Shown: positions 42,201 to 51,675 of the stretch, one piece after another | How positions within the stretch are numbered: the stretch's first letter is position 1 | Layout of the letters: each line of letters opens with the position of its first letter | DNA from: Heligmosomoides polygyrus polygyrus | Lineage: Eukaryota; Nematoda; Chromadorea; Rhabditida; Heligmosomidae | Length of the DNA: 64,000 bases | Direction of reading: 5' to 3' | NCBI GenBank assembly: GCA_947396885.1 | Contig: OX377204.1 | Location: 92,700,728 to 92,764,727, forward strand | Notes under the pieces: model-generated | What the model saw: only the letters and a program-made list of their open reading frames with translations | Told to the model about the DNA's origin: nothing | Databases searched by the model: none | Made by a program: the position numbers and the translations under genes

Positions 42201-44998
42201 TTACGGTAGCAAACTCCAAAAACAAGTTCACATGGAAATCCCTATGGGAATCCGATACTATGGTAAAAGTGCAAAAAGGCGACGTAGCATGGGGACCGAA
42301 CCCTAGACCACATGAACATGAGGTGTGCCTCCTACCACTGCTCCACCCAGACCACGACGCCGGGATCTTGGGCTCCCGTGCTAAGCTTGGTCTGCGGACC
42401 CTGACCATTACACCCTCTTACTCGTTCGCCTCAAGGATTCGGCAAGCAAAAGATGTGGAGGACGGGGATTCTCCCTATAGTGCTCGTTCTTGCCGTTCCG
42501 GCGTAGCGTTCAGACAGTTCCCTTGTTAGCAAATGTTCGAAAACTTGCTCTAGAATCGTATATGTGACATGCTTTGCAGAAAGCTCTGTAAGTTTAGTTC
42601 TGGTATTGCAGTGGTTTTAATACTACGAATATTACAACAGGTTGGATCTTATTGTTTAGGAGTCACAAAAGCTCAAGGTACGAACTTTAGTGGGGCACTA
42701 GTGGTCCTGGCAAAGTTGGATTATCGCTTCAACAAATTTATGTTCTCTTTTAAATTTACAGTTAGATGTTTTTCTTGCTATTGTTCGAGGAATAAAAACA
42801 TATGAGTCATCTATGAGTTTCTACAGCTTGATAGCAGTATGTAATGCAAACACCTCTTTGGATGTCCGAATAGACTAAAAGCAAGCATACTAAAGCTTAT
42901 CTAAACAGTGGGCGTGGAAAGCGTGGCGAGTTTCACGTCCACTGCAAAAACCCCCATTTAAATTCCCGCCTAGATACCGTAATTCGGTCATCTGTAGATC
43001 TTCGAGCGCTCACCTGTAGGTCCAAATCAGGTCACCTATCAGTGTTACCAAGGTTAGTTCACCCATTTTTTTCACCTGCAGGTGTTCTCTTCCAGTGTCT
43101 GAGATATTCGGACACTGAGAGAGGTGGGTGACATTGCGTGTTTTTTCACAGGTGACCTACATAAGCAATTTGAGGACGGAGTTCCAGTGAGCGGTCTACT
43201 GCCGGTCATTCCGCCGCTCGCGTGGTACGCTACGCAAGCAATTGTAGCCCTGAAGAGGTCATTTAGCGCGGTATTTCTCACTAGCGCGATCGGTACGACG
43301 AAGTATATCCGCACAATCCGGTTGGTTTCAGTAGCCCTTTTGAATTGAACTTCATACGGGGAAAACTTAAGGACCAAACAAGAGTACAGAAATAATGATC
43401 AGGTGCGGAGACGATGACACTCCAGAGAAATAGCAAATTATTCTGAATTTTGATTTCGAGACAAACCAGTATCTGAAGAGTACGTGTGAAAAGCGGGTAG
43501 AAATCCCGGTAACCTCCAGGTCTTCGACCGCTCATCTGTGGTTGAAAATCAGTTCACCTAGCGGTGCGGGATTAGTTCATCCTTTTTCCACCGACAGGTC
43601 ACCTCTCCTAGTGTCTGAGATTATTCCATTTCACCTGAAAGTATACCGCAGGGAATTTTGGTGTACACCCGACAACCTCGATACGGTTACGATTCAATTT
43701 TTGCCTCGATTTGCGTCCCGATACAGCGCCATTGAAAAAATTAAAATGAAAAATTTTGAAGATTCTAACAAAAATACCTTCCATTCCCGGCAGTCCGATG
43801 GGGCCTATACGTATTGACCGGCCGGGGAATCCTCGTGGACCTTCAGCACCCGGCGGACCTGGTGGACCTCGTGGCCCCTGAAATTATTGACAGACAGATG
43901 TGCCTGAAGCCTACTCCTGAAGAAATTCTAGATGTCAGACCTTTCTGTTAACTGCCTGCTCGCCGTCTTCTCCCTTCCGGCCAGGAGGCCCGGTTTTGCC
44001 GTCCGGTCCAGGGGGTCCAGGCGGTCCCTGAGGTCCTGGCATGCCTGGCACACCGTCTCTGCCCGGTTGTCCGGGTACTCCTCTTGCACCGCGTATTCCA
44101 CGCATACCTGGTGGTCCCGTTTTGCCTCCGACGCCTTCGGGACCTGAACGAGATGGCGACGGCTATAACGAGCGTAACAGAGATCTCGCGAGCGGCCGAC
44201 TTACCTGGCGGACAGTTGATGCATCCGATCAGACCGCTATAGCGCATCGCGTTCACGCTATCCAATCCGTCAAAGCCGTCGACGCCAGGAACTCCATCGA
44301 CACCATCGGGTCCTATAATAGGATTCGTACGTACGTGACGGCTAATTCACGGCTACATAGCTGGACGATTGGGCACCAGAGGTGTGAGTTTAACGATCAA
44401 CCATTTACCGATCTGCCGAACTATCCAAGTGGCATAGCTGGTTCATTAGAAATTGCAGAAAAACCGACCGCCTTGACATACCTGGTTGTCCTCTTGGTCC
44501 AGGTGGTCCAGGCGGACAGCTGCTGAATGTGAAGCATTGGCACAATATCGCCGCTGGTATCACCACCCTCGGCGGGAAAGGGCGATTGGTGAAGTCCATG
44601 GCATCCCCTGAAATATTCCGCACTTCCAACAGCTTTCTCAACGTTGGTGCGGAAGCAGGTGACCGTACCTTCTTCTTCGCTGCTCGGCTGCGTGTTCACC
44701 CCGCTCGCGCCATAGCCACCGTACTGGCGACGCTGTCGGTTTGACACCGTGCCGGCGCCAAGTGACAGCATGGCTTTCCACGAGTCGTTGGTTAGAAGCT
44801 GTAAAGCCTAATCCTTATGTCTTGCTATACAGACCATTGAGATACAGTATCCCTCGCCTTGAACTTATCGATTTCGGCGTCTAATTCTGACCACATTGAC
44901 GAAATCTCGGACTGCATTGTGTAGATCGCACAGAGCGACAGCAAAAGTGTGACTCCAGACGCGGCTATCGCGCCGCAAGTCACCAGCTGGACACCCAT
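39222..44998 (-). CDS. Nematode cuticle collagen, 5' part, seven exons
   Basis: Exons in transcript order: 44998-44846, 44798-44669, 44607-44482, 44312-44205, 44143-43953, 43877-43778, 39307-39222. All junctions are GT-AG and all phases agree. Exon 1 encodes a membrane anchor ([15 protein letters not shown], then [10 protein letters not shown]) and the cuticle-collagen N-terminal domain ending [11 protein letters not shown]. Exon 2 carries [11 protein letters not shown], the furin-type R-x-x-R cleavage site. Exon 3 gives a Cys-rich entry ([16 protein letters not shown]). Exons 4-7 encode Gly-X-Y stretches broken by a Cys pair (GCINCPPG) and by GRSIRIGP, reaching [14 protein letters not shown]. 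The protein is secreted into the cuticle after trimerisation. Introns are 47-169 nt except the sixth, 4470 nt, full of repeats. The 3' exons and stop were not found. The start could lie further upstream if CCACTCCAG (about 45015) is an acceptor. Confidence 0.88.
39536..39790 (+). repeat. Dispersed repeat family G, copy 2, with (CA)n
   Basis: Same block order as 26040-26400 (GAACGACATCCACC, ATCGAT segments, GTTCAGCGACCTCGA, GTGACGGACGGACGG), ending in a CA run at about 39727-39763. It lies inside collagen intron 6 only if that intron extends this far; by the exon map it is just upstream of exon 7. Confidence 0.6.
40133..40850. repeat. Intronic repeat family D, copy 1 (interrupted by a MITE)
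   Basis: GCCCTTTTGAATTAAACTGC to GGTAATCTCCAG (40378-40615), then GTCTTCAACCCTCG onwards (40789), is collinear with 43333-43570. The interruption at 40616-40785 is a MITE. Part of the family also appears at 42930-43110. No coding content. Confidence 0.7.
40616..40785. mobile_element. Palindromic MITE with CAG TSD and proven empty site
   Basis: The whole 170 bp is close to a perfect palindrome starting GGGCCGGATTCATCAAAGTT on both strands. CAG flanks at 40613-40615 and 40786-40788. The paralogous copy of the host repeat reads CTCCAGGTCTTC at 43515-43526 with a single CAG, which defines the insertion exactly. Confidence 0.92.
41040..41440 (+). mobile_element. SINE-3, tRNA-like module near the 3' side
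   Basis: GAACTGTCTGAACGGTACGC and AGGGAGAATCTCCGTCCTCC are followed by a tRNA-like block: A-box-like GGTGGCGCAGTGGTAGAG, anticodon-arm-like CCTCATGTTCTTGAGG, B-box-like GGTTTGGTTCC, then GTGTTTTTGCACG. The inverted partner is at 42163-42540. The tRNA-like block is not called a gene because its acceptor stem does not close. Confidence 0.65.
41618..41851 (-). CDS. Unidentified 77-residue acidic open frame
   Basis: Begins [20 protein letters not shown] and continues with a Glu/Leu-rich, helix-prone stretch ([35 protein letters not shown]), ending at TGA near 41618. Composition and codon balance look coding, and no nearby frame continues it. It lies in collagen intron 6 on the same strand and may be an N-terminal piece of a transposon protein such as the pogo-like relic at 38150-38420; that link is a guess. 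I do not recognise the family. Confidence 0.3.
   Translation of the reverse strand: MSAHPQVVIHLLTPKCGSPLDAVPSREEMKLAERIASILQNLELRQLEIDEVEKLEVVGEEDQEFQPKEDCHDATNQ
42163..42540 (-). mobile_element. SINE-3, inverted copy
   Basis: Reverse complement of 41040-41440: the tRNA-like block lies at the left (complement of GGTGGAGCAGTGGTAGGAGG and GGTTCGGTCCCC) and AGACAGTTCCCTTG at the right. About 0.8 kb of other sequence separates the two copies inside the same intron. Confidence 0.65.
42930..43640. repeat. Intronic repeat family D, copies 2 and 3
   Basis: 42930-43110 shares GTCCACTGCAAAAACCCCCA and later CCAGTGTCTGAGATATTC with the family. 43333-43640 is a second unit collinear with 40378-40850, including the unoccupied MITE site at 43517-43519. 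Confidence 0.65.
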
Positions 44999-45112
44999 CT
45001 GGAACGCCTCACTGAGACATCTCTGGAGTGGGGTGGGGAAAACGCGTTTTTATACAAGAGGAGGATGATAAAAGAGAACAATTATTATTTATTCTTTTAT
45101 TTATGTACACAT

Positions 45113-45214
45113 ACAGTACCGCCGCTAAACATTCAACCAAACGGCGTTTGCTACGCAAAACGCGTTTTTTGCGTCGCAAACGCCGTTTGGTTGAATGTTT
45201 AGCGGCGGTACTGT
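45113..45214. mobile_element. Near-perfect hairpin MITE, 102 bp
   Basis: ACAGTACCGCCGCTAAACAT at the left is matched by its exact complement at the right. The arms are identical for 39 bp and extend further with one mismatch around a CGCG centre. It lies about 115 bp upstream of the collagen start region. Confidence 0.85.
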
Positions 45215-45327
45215 TCTAACATATGCGTGAACAGGTGCTACAACAACTACAAACAGACAGAACATCCACTGGATGTAAACCTCCAGGGCACTAAACTCAT
45301 ATAAAAAACGATATTAATCAAGCTAAC

Positions 45328-46000
45328 CCTTTCACAACACGCGCGACTTTCAGAGCCCGGATTTATCAAGCAATGGGTATAGGTAGAGAAACCGTAAGGG
45401 AATCTTACCCACTACCAGCAGTGGGTAGTGGGTATGATTCGTATTCATGAAAGGAATCAAGGGTAAGGTACAACTTGGCCTTTCGCGAAAACAGATGATC
45501 TCATTGGAGCGCCATTTTGTCAATGGGGCGCGAATGAGTCACGGGTATACGGATGTACCCACAACGGTAGGCGAGTTTTCTCTACCCACTGATATACCCA
45601 CGATTTGGCGGGTAAGGTTCATCATGAATCATGGGTATGTCCACATCGTGGGTATGTTTACCCTCTATACCCAGCATACCCGTGGGTATGCGCGTTGATG
45701 AATACGGCCTCATGTGACTGCCGCGTGGGACAGCGCGCATTTTTCCCGCGTGCTGATTATTTGAATTATTTTATTTGCATTATTTCTTAAATATGAAAAA
45801 CAGTATCGAGTGAAGATTCCCAAGGACTGTCTTGACCGAAGATATTGGTGGACTCATTGATTAATATTGTGCTATTAAGTGCTTGATAATTTTCCATGAA
45901 TTATTTTTATGATGGTGTCCGACGACGTCGTCGAACATTGTCCCAAGCGGCAAAAAATGTGTCCGACGGCATCGTCGGACAATGTCGTGAAAGGGTTAAT
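45328..46000. mobile_element. piggyBac-like MITE (CCCTTTCAC ends) with a nested MITE
   Basis: The left end reads TAA-CCCTTTCACAACACGCG. The right end, complemented, reads TTAA-CCCTTTCACGACATTG. TTAA plus a CCC start is typical of piggyBac-type ends, although the left TTAA has decayed to CTAA. The interior near the right holds mirrored GTCCGACG blocks. It contains the CWG-type MITE at 45354-45710. Confidence 0.6.
45354..45710. mobile_element. Diverged CWG-family MITE with GGGTAT repeats
   Basis: The ends AGCCCGGATTTATCAAG and (complemented) AGGCCGTATTCATCAACG are flanked by CAG (45351-45353) and CAT (45711-45713). The interior has many GTGGGTAT/ATACCCAC motifs in both orientations. Confidence 0.6.
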
Positions 46001-46434
46001 GAAGGTAGGCATAAAAGGACCTAGAACAAAACAGCATCTGAACGACGAGTAGGGACAACGGAAGCGAAGTTCAAGAAGAAGCGATTGTCCAGAATTCTTC
46101 TGCAACGTCCAGAAAACTAGTCTTTTCAACGGATTCTAAAAGGCACTCGTATTAGCCCAGTTTATACTTGCGCAGCGGCACCACGATCGCCGTAGATATC
46201 GATTTTTGGCGCTATGTGACAACGGAGGGGTTGGCAAAATTTGAAAAAATATATATGCCTAGGTAGACATTTATGTAGGCAATACAAAACCACTTACCAT
46301 TTAACCGGAATGGTCCTCCATGTTGCTTGGGGGGGGGGTCGTCCGAGTGACCTAAGTAACCTAAGCCTGAGGGATAGAAATTACCTTAAAAATCATAAAT
46401 AGCTGTAAATAGAGGAAATAGAGTTACCACTAAC

Positions 46435-46713
46435 CTAGTCTGATATGGGTATTTCTTCGCTATCAACTGCCACAGCAAGAATAACTTCGGTTCGATTGCA
46501 TTCGAATTTTAATTTTACGTCATTCCCACTCGGACCCTTTTCTCGGGAAATTGGGCGCGGACGACGACAGCTTGGGCATTTCCTTGTTTTCCATAAAAGG
46601 CCCCTTCCAGACAAAAACTGGTCGAATTCCTCCGTGGTCATCCGATCTATTTCTCCCCAGGAGCCAAACAGTGTTAGGTCCTTCAGGCTTTCCAGCTTCT
46701 CGGCAGCAGACAT
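46435..46713 (-). pseudogene. N-terminal part of an ISXO2-like transposase
   Basis: Starting at MSAAEKLESLKDLTLFGSW, it runs through MTTEEFDQFLSGRGLL and a CxxC zinc-finger half (KCPSCRRPRP) to LKFECNRTE, then stops. This order resembles the N-terminus of nematode proteins with the ISXO2-like (IS1595) transposase domain found in Merlin elements. The catalytic domain that should follow is absent, so it is truncated. The open frame extends upstream to 47064, but that part is the duplicated hairpin sequence rather than a domain. Confidence 0.5.
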
Positions 46714-46734
46714 TTTACCTGGATCACATATTGG

Positions 46735-47005
46735 CTTAAATTTGCTTCCAGATTTTAGGCAAGGGAAGGGACTCTGGGGTGTAGGCAATTTAAACACGGG
46801 TGTGTAACTCGGCCACACCCCGGAGTCCCTTCTCTTGCCCAACTCTGTGCTCTCCTCCGCGTCAGCGAAGGAGAGCACAGAACAGATATTCCTCTTCTTA
46901 AATTTGCTTCCAGATTTTAGGCAAGGGAAGGGACTCCGGGGTGTAGGCAGTTTAAACACGGGTGTGTAGCTCGGCCACACCCCGGAGTCCCTTCCCTTGC
47001 CCAAA
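46735..47005. repeat. Tandem duplication of a hairpin-forming unit
   Basis: Two units of 162-bp period (starting 46735 and 46897) each contain AAGGGACTCCGGGGTGT-like sequence facing its complement ACACCCCGGAGTCCCTT across about 30 bp. Between them another hairpin (TGTGCTCTCCT with AGGAGAGCACA, 46846-46878) occurs. Confidence 0.8.
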
Positions 47006-47556
47006 TCTGAATCCCCCCTCGCTCCCATCCCCCTCGGCGCGCCTCCTTTTCCTTCCGAATCCACCCCCCCCCCCTCGCTCTAACCCCCCTCGGCGCGCCT
47101 CCCCTCCTCCCTCCCTCCCACATCATACTCAAGTAAAAAAAACTCTAAAAGAACTCTAAACAAAAAAAACCATAAAAACACCGCGGCCGGGCAAGCTCCG
47201 CTTGAATGGTTTTTCGCCGCACCGTCTCGCGCACTCCACGCCTCCGTTCTCTCTCCTCGTGCAATATCATATTCGCTGCAGGACCCACGTCCGATAGTAG
47301 GAGCACGCCCTTTAAAGTTTCCGGTAAAGTGACGTAGGTGAGTGCTTTTTAAAATTTTCCTTGTTGTTTCCGGGAATTATTCCCTTTTAACGAATCACCT
47401 AGGATGTGCTGAGTCGCATCCTAGGTGATTCGTTGAATTTTGTCAACCCCTCCGTTGTCACATAGCGCCCGATTTTTTGCGCCGCTCGATCGATATCTAT
47501 GTCGACCATCATGCCGCGCCGCGCAGCGGACCAAATATAAACTAGGGTTTTTCCAG

Positions 47557-47844
47557 CTAGATGTACCTTAATTCGGATATATAGAGATCTCCCGGTTCCC
47601 CAATATATGTGCTATTACAGGTTCCGCACTCGATCTGATGAATAATTTGTCCTCTATATATCCGAACTAAAGAAAATCTAATAACTGGCAAAAGGCGTTG
47701 CAATATATCAACCCCGCTCGCAGGCATAGAGTCGACGAGCACAACGGTGAGGAGTATGATGTTAAGTGCAGGATTTTGGCGTACGAGACACAGATTTCCT
47801 CTAGAAAGCGCTTGAGGCGTTCCGGATTTCTTCCAGGAATCCAA
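47557..47844 (-). pseudogene. Possible retroelement GIY-YIG endonuclease fragment
   Basis: The minus-strand frame ends with IHQIECGTCNSTYIGEPGDL, resembling the Cys-containing start of GIY-YIG nuclease domains attached to Penelope-like and some other retroelements (CxxCxxxYIGET). The preceding sequence (LRRLLPVIRF region) is unassigned, and the nuclease is cut off after the first motif. Confidence 0.4.
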
Positions 47845-47888
47845 GAATGAACAACCGAAATGAGCGTTTTGCCATAACGAGTGATATT

Positions 47889-48499
47889 AAAAATTCCGCT
47901 ACCTCAGAAGTGACCTATCCGAGGAAGGAAGTGTGGACCAGGGGTAATGGGACGGAAAAACGCAGCCTGGCTCAAGTGAGGGGAGCCCACAGGGATTCTC
48001 TGTGACCGTAGATGCTCCAGGACGCTCAAAGGCAAGCTCTATAGAACAGTTGTGAGGCCTGCCCTCCTCTGCGGCAGTGAGTGCTGGGCTCTCGGTAAGG
48101 CGCAGTAGCGGCAACTGCACGCTGCGGAAATGATGATGCTGAGGTGGGCATGTTGATGGACCCGTCGGGACAGGGTGCGAAACGACGATGTTAGGGCAGT
48201 GATGAAGACAGCCCCGATCCAGCTGAAGATGAAGGAGCAGCGCCTGAGGTGGTACGGACACGTCCTCAGAGGACCAGAGGAGTACCCCATAAGGTTGGCC
48301 CTAGATCTCGAGGCACCCGGAAAGCGTCCGAGAGGAGCCCCAAGGAAAAGGTGGAAGGACGTCATCAAGAGAGATCTCGCCGAAGTCGGCGCCACGGCAA
48401 ATGACGCCCTTGATAGGATGAGGTGGCGACAGATCACAAGAACAGCGGACCCTGCGACTTCGCTTGACTAAATGCTCAGAAGAAGAAGAAGGAGAAGAA
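47889..48499 (+). pseudogene. LINE RT 3' fragment, frameshifted copy
   Basis: Collinear with 50750-51349: YLRSDLSEEGS-type start, then NDDVRAVMKTAPIQLKMKEQ, LRWYGHVLRGPEE, RPRGAPRKRWKDVIKRDLAE and QITRTADPAT. Frameshifts occur near 47950 and 48105-48160. The tail is AGAAGAAGAAGGAGAAGAAG. GAGTGATATT (47879-47888) and GAGTGATCTT (48500-48509) form an imperfect TSD. Confidence 0.8.
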
Positions 48500-48509
48500 G
48501 AGTGATCTT

Positions 48510-49330
48510 TCACCGTTTGCACCGAACTGCGAGCTCTGAGAATGACCAGGAGTGACTAGCGGGCAGTACGATTCATTCGCTACTGGTCATACTTACGCCG
48601 AGTGGTAGCAAGTCGCTACGCTCAAGATGGTGGAGCATCGTGTGAGCCCGTCTTCTCCTTTCGGGGTTTTCGCATTGTGTTTCCGGCTTTATGTCGGAAA
48701 CGCTAGCGTGGGCAAGGCGCTTGATCGAATAAATTGCAAAGATAACGCCACGATCCGTTTCTAGGCCTCTGAAGACGACAAGACACTCGAAACGTCAGGC
48801 CAGAAATAAAAGCACCACTTAACAACCTCGTGGCGCAGAAGTATAATAATATCATAGAGTAATAGCCAGAGTAGTTTTAATGCTTCTGTGCCAGGCAGGT
48901 TTGTTACAGTTAAACAACTTTATTCGGTCTAACGTTTCGACAACATCGTTGCCAAATTGGTGCTCTGCGTCCGAAATAACCCTAAAGATGAATTTTGGAC
49001 AAAAATTTTTCTTGACCTCTAGAGTAAAGGGAGTGAGTGCAAGTGCTCCTATGTGCAATGCCTCCGACCCGTCTCCAGTGAGTGTGTAAGAGAATGGTGA
49101 AGAAGAAACACACAGCAAGGCGACCAATCACACGAGTTGGATAAAATATGCAGTACTTGAGAACAGTTAACTGAAATAATGGAAGTTGGGAGAAGAATAG
49201 AAAGCAGTCTATGAGGAAATCCGAAGAGCAATGAGCTTGTCTTGATGATGGATCAAATCAATGCTTGTTCATGAATGTTCATGAATGAGGTGACAGTGAG
49301 AAACACTTCGAAAAATAATTGAAAACATAC
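48510..49330. other. No recognised gene; retroelement-like 3' sequences
   Basis: CTCGAAACGTCAGGCCAG (about 48789) and TAACGTTTCGACAACATCG (about 48930) resemble the conserved end-proximal motifs of some nematode retroelements. Nothing codes recognisably. Confidence 0.35.
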
Positions 49331-49440
49331 CAAAGAGGTCATATGGGGATAGCATCTAACAGAACCTTCCTCACCGAGACAAGCATCGTTAAATGAACGC
49401 GCGATATCGCTCCACGCAACAAGACCAGCTTCTTCCACAT
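49331..49440 (-). CDS. Candidate internal exon of an unknown gene
   Basis: A 110-nt open block lies between an acceptor GTTGTCAG and a strong donor GTATGT (minus strand). It reads VEEAGLVAWSDIARSFNDAC and then LGEEGSVRCYPHMTSL in one frame, phase 1 in and phase 0 out. No partner exons were found on either side, and I do not recognise the protein. It could be a real exon or part of a repeat. Confidence 0.3.
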
Positions 49441-49552
49441 CTGACAACGGCTGAAAGCGGGGTTAAGATGCGGAGAAGGTACTCTACTGGAGCCAAAATG
49501 TAATCTCCATTTGCAAAAACGCCGACAATCCACCTAGAGATGCAGAAACCTC

Positions 49553-49622
49553 ACCCCCGGAATCGAACCCTCGACTCCTTCCCGCAAGTCCGCTACGCTA
49601 TCCATTCGGCCATCCAGTCTCT
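49553..49622 (-). other. Degenerate tRNA-like sequence
   Basis: The minus strand has a perfect A box (TGGCCGAATGG) and B box (GGTTCGATTCC), but neither the acceptor stem nor the T-stem pairs. Most likely a tRNA pseudogene or SINE head. Confidence 0.5.
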
Positions 49623-50460
49623 GCCGCATACTGCGGCGAATAAATCACTTGAATGTACACTGCAGCTTCGTCTAGGAAACGTAGGAAATTACTATAATCA
49701 AATTTTAATTTGAGCTGTAAACCTTTTGTAAGTTAAGTTCAGAGCACGTCTGGGCCATTCCAGGTGTCACGTTTGCCTTATCAGCCCGTCCTGAAGCGGT
49801 ACCATTTTTGCCATTTGCGGACCACCCAGTGGCCGGTAGCAAAAACGAAGCACAGTTCTGTGATCCTCGTCCGATGCTCTACAATACCATATAGGTCACG
49901 TTGAGAATCTTTGGGCGAAGTTCATGGGCCTCCCTTGTTAGATGAGCACCAAAGACTTCAAAAAATGGGTGAGTAGAAAATTTCACATCCCAGACAACCG
50001 TTTTTCCCTCCTTTCAGGTTCAAGGTGATACGCTTAAGCCTACTTAGTTTTATGAGGATTCCACTTCATATTCTTGTTTGCATATGCTCACTCAATTTCT
50101 CTGGATCTGTTCCTCTTCCTATTTTATTCCTACCCTAATTGGTGCGTTCATAGCACTTCTCCACCCCACCTCCCTCTGGTGTTCGTTGAGGTAGGATTTG
50201 GCGAGGGAAGCGAACCTACTACGATGGTATTCGGGGTTCGCGGCGCTGGAACTTGCAGCTTTGGTGGTCACTGTCTTCTTCTGCCAAACACCGTACCGCC
50301 TATTCCCCTTCCCTCCCCCTCCCCCCACCCCCACTCTGTTATCTACCTACCCATATGCCTATACCTTACCTTTGTATGTATCTCATATTGCGTTCTCTCA
50401 TACTGTGTTTTTTATCGCTGTATCCCTATTGGCAATATAGTGCTGAATTCCTGACCAATA
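49623..50460. other. No recognised gene
   Basis: A 126-codon frame (50074-50454) is hydrophobic and pyrimidine-rich (CCCTCCCCCTCCCCCC-type tract) and is judged incidental. Confidence 0.4.
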
Positions 50461-50476
50461 CTGTACTGTTCAGTTG

Positions 50477-51349
50477 TTCTCTCTGAGCCCGTTCCTCTTC
50501 CTGCTGACGCTTGACTCTATAGTGAACCACCTTGAGAAAGGCCTTCTCAGAACGACCCTCTACGCGGACGACATCGCCCTAGTAGCCGACAACCAGGAGG
50601 AGCTGGAGGAGAAGGTGCAGCTGTGGCAGAGAGCCCTTGTGGACAACGGCCTACGGCTGAACGTGAAGAAGACGAAGTTCGTCAGCTCTGAGCAGTGCGC
50701 TGGATCGATCCTAGACTGCCAAGGGGAAACGATCGAGAAGGTGAAAGAATTCCGCTACCTCGGAAGTGACCTATCCGAGGAAGGAAGTGTGGACCAGGCG
50801 GTCAGGGGACGGATAAACGCAGCCTGGCTCAAGTGGAGGGAGTCCACAGGGATCCTCTGCGACCGTAGATGCTCCAGGACGCTCAAAGGCAAGCTCTATA
50901 GAACAGTTGTAAGACCTGCCCTCCTCTACGGCAGTGAGTGCTGGGCCCTGGGTAAGGCGCAGGAGCGGCAACTGCACGCGGCAGAGATGAGGATGCTGAG
51001 GTGGGCATGTGGATGGACCCGTCGGGACAGGGTGCGAAACGAGGATGTTAGGGCAGTGATGAAGACAGCCCCGATCCAGATGAAGATGAGGGAGCAGCGC
51101 CTGAGGTGGTATGGACACGTCCTCAGAAGACCAGAGGATCTCCTCACAAGGTTGGCCCTAGATTACGAGGCACCCGGAAAGCGTCCGAGAGGAGCCCCTA
51201 GGAAAAGATGGAAGGACGTCATCAAGAGAGATCTCGCCGAAGTCGGCGCCACGGCAGATGACGCCCTTGATAGGATGATGTGGCGACAGATCACAAGAAC
51301 AGCGGACCCTGCGACTGCGCGGGGCTAAACGCTCAGGAGAAGAAGAAGA
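50477..51349 (+). mobile_element. 5'-truncated LINE with open RT C-terminal frame
   Basis: The frame to 51328 (about 284 codons) is uninterrupted: LSPFLFLLTLDSI, the catalytic YADDIALVAD (about 50560-50590), the KTKFV thumb region, FRYLGSDLSEEGSVD, and the C-terminal RTRTAD-type end (QITRTADPATARG). The first RT aspartate and the endonuclease are missing because of 5' truncation. The tail is AGGAGAAGAAGAAG. CTGTACTGTTCAGTTG (50461-50476) and CTGTACTATTCAGTTG (51350-51365) are the TSD, one mismatch. An intact frame and near-identical TSD suggest a fairly young insertion. The upstream ATG of the frame belongs to flanking sequence. Confidence 0.9.
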
Positions 51350-51375
51350 CTGTACTATTCAGTTGTAACCAATAG

Positions 51376-51410
<35 letters not shown>

Positions 51411-51412
51411 AC
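51376..51412. repeat. (AAAT)n microsatellite
   Basis: About nine AAAT units directly after the LINE insertion site. Confidence 0.9.
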
Positions 51413-51675
51413 AGCGAAACGTCTATCTGCATAGTGTTCCATAATAATCAACGGTACAGCAGAAACCATGAAAACAATGCAAAAACAAGCAGAAACAATG
51501 GAAACAATGCCAAAACATGCATTCCTCCTCTGCAGAGCATTAATTGAGCAGTTCTTAAACTGTGAACTCTTACTTCTTACACTATTTCTTACACTGTACA
51601 CATAATGATTGTGATGGGCTAGATCTGGAAAATTGCCGCTTTTCCGCACTATAGGTTTCAATCCTTAATTTTTCA

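Larger units (their letters stand above)
46154..47547 (-). mobile_element. Merlin/ISXO2-like DNA transposon remnant
   Basis: Long diverged inverted ends: CCAGTTTATACTTG ... GCGCTATGTGACAACGGAGG at the left against CTAGTTTATATTTG ... GCGCTATGTGACAACGGAGG at the right (complemented), each extending about 90 bp. No clear TSD. The interior holds one zinc-finger-bearing frame and two hairpin-rich repeats. Also at 47389-47434 there is a hairpin (ACGAATCACCTAGGATG against its complement). Confidence 0.65.

Noticed and set aside
50074..50454. 126-codon frame with hydrophobic stretches
   Set aside because: Pyrimidine-rich composition explains the hydrophobicity; no start context, domain or splice evidence.
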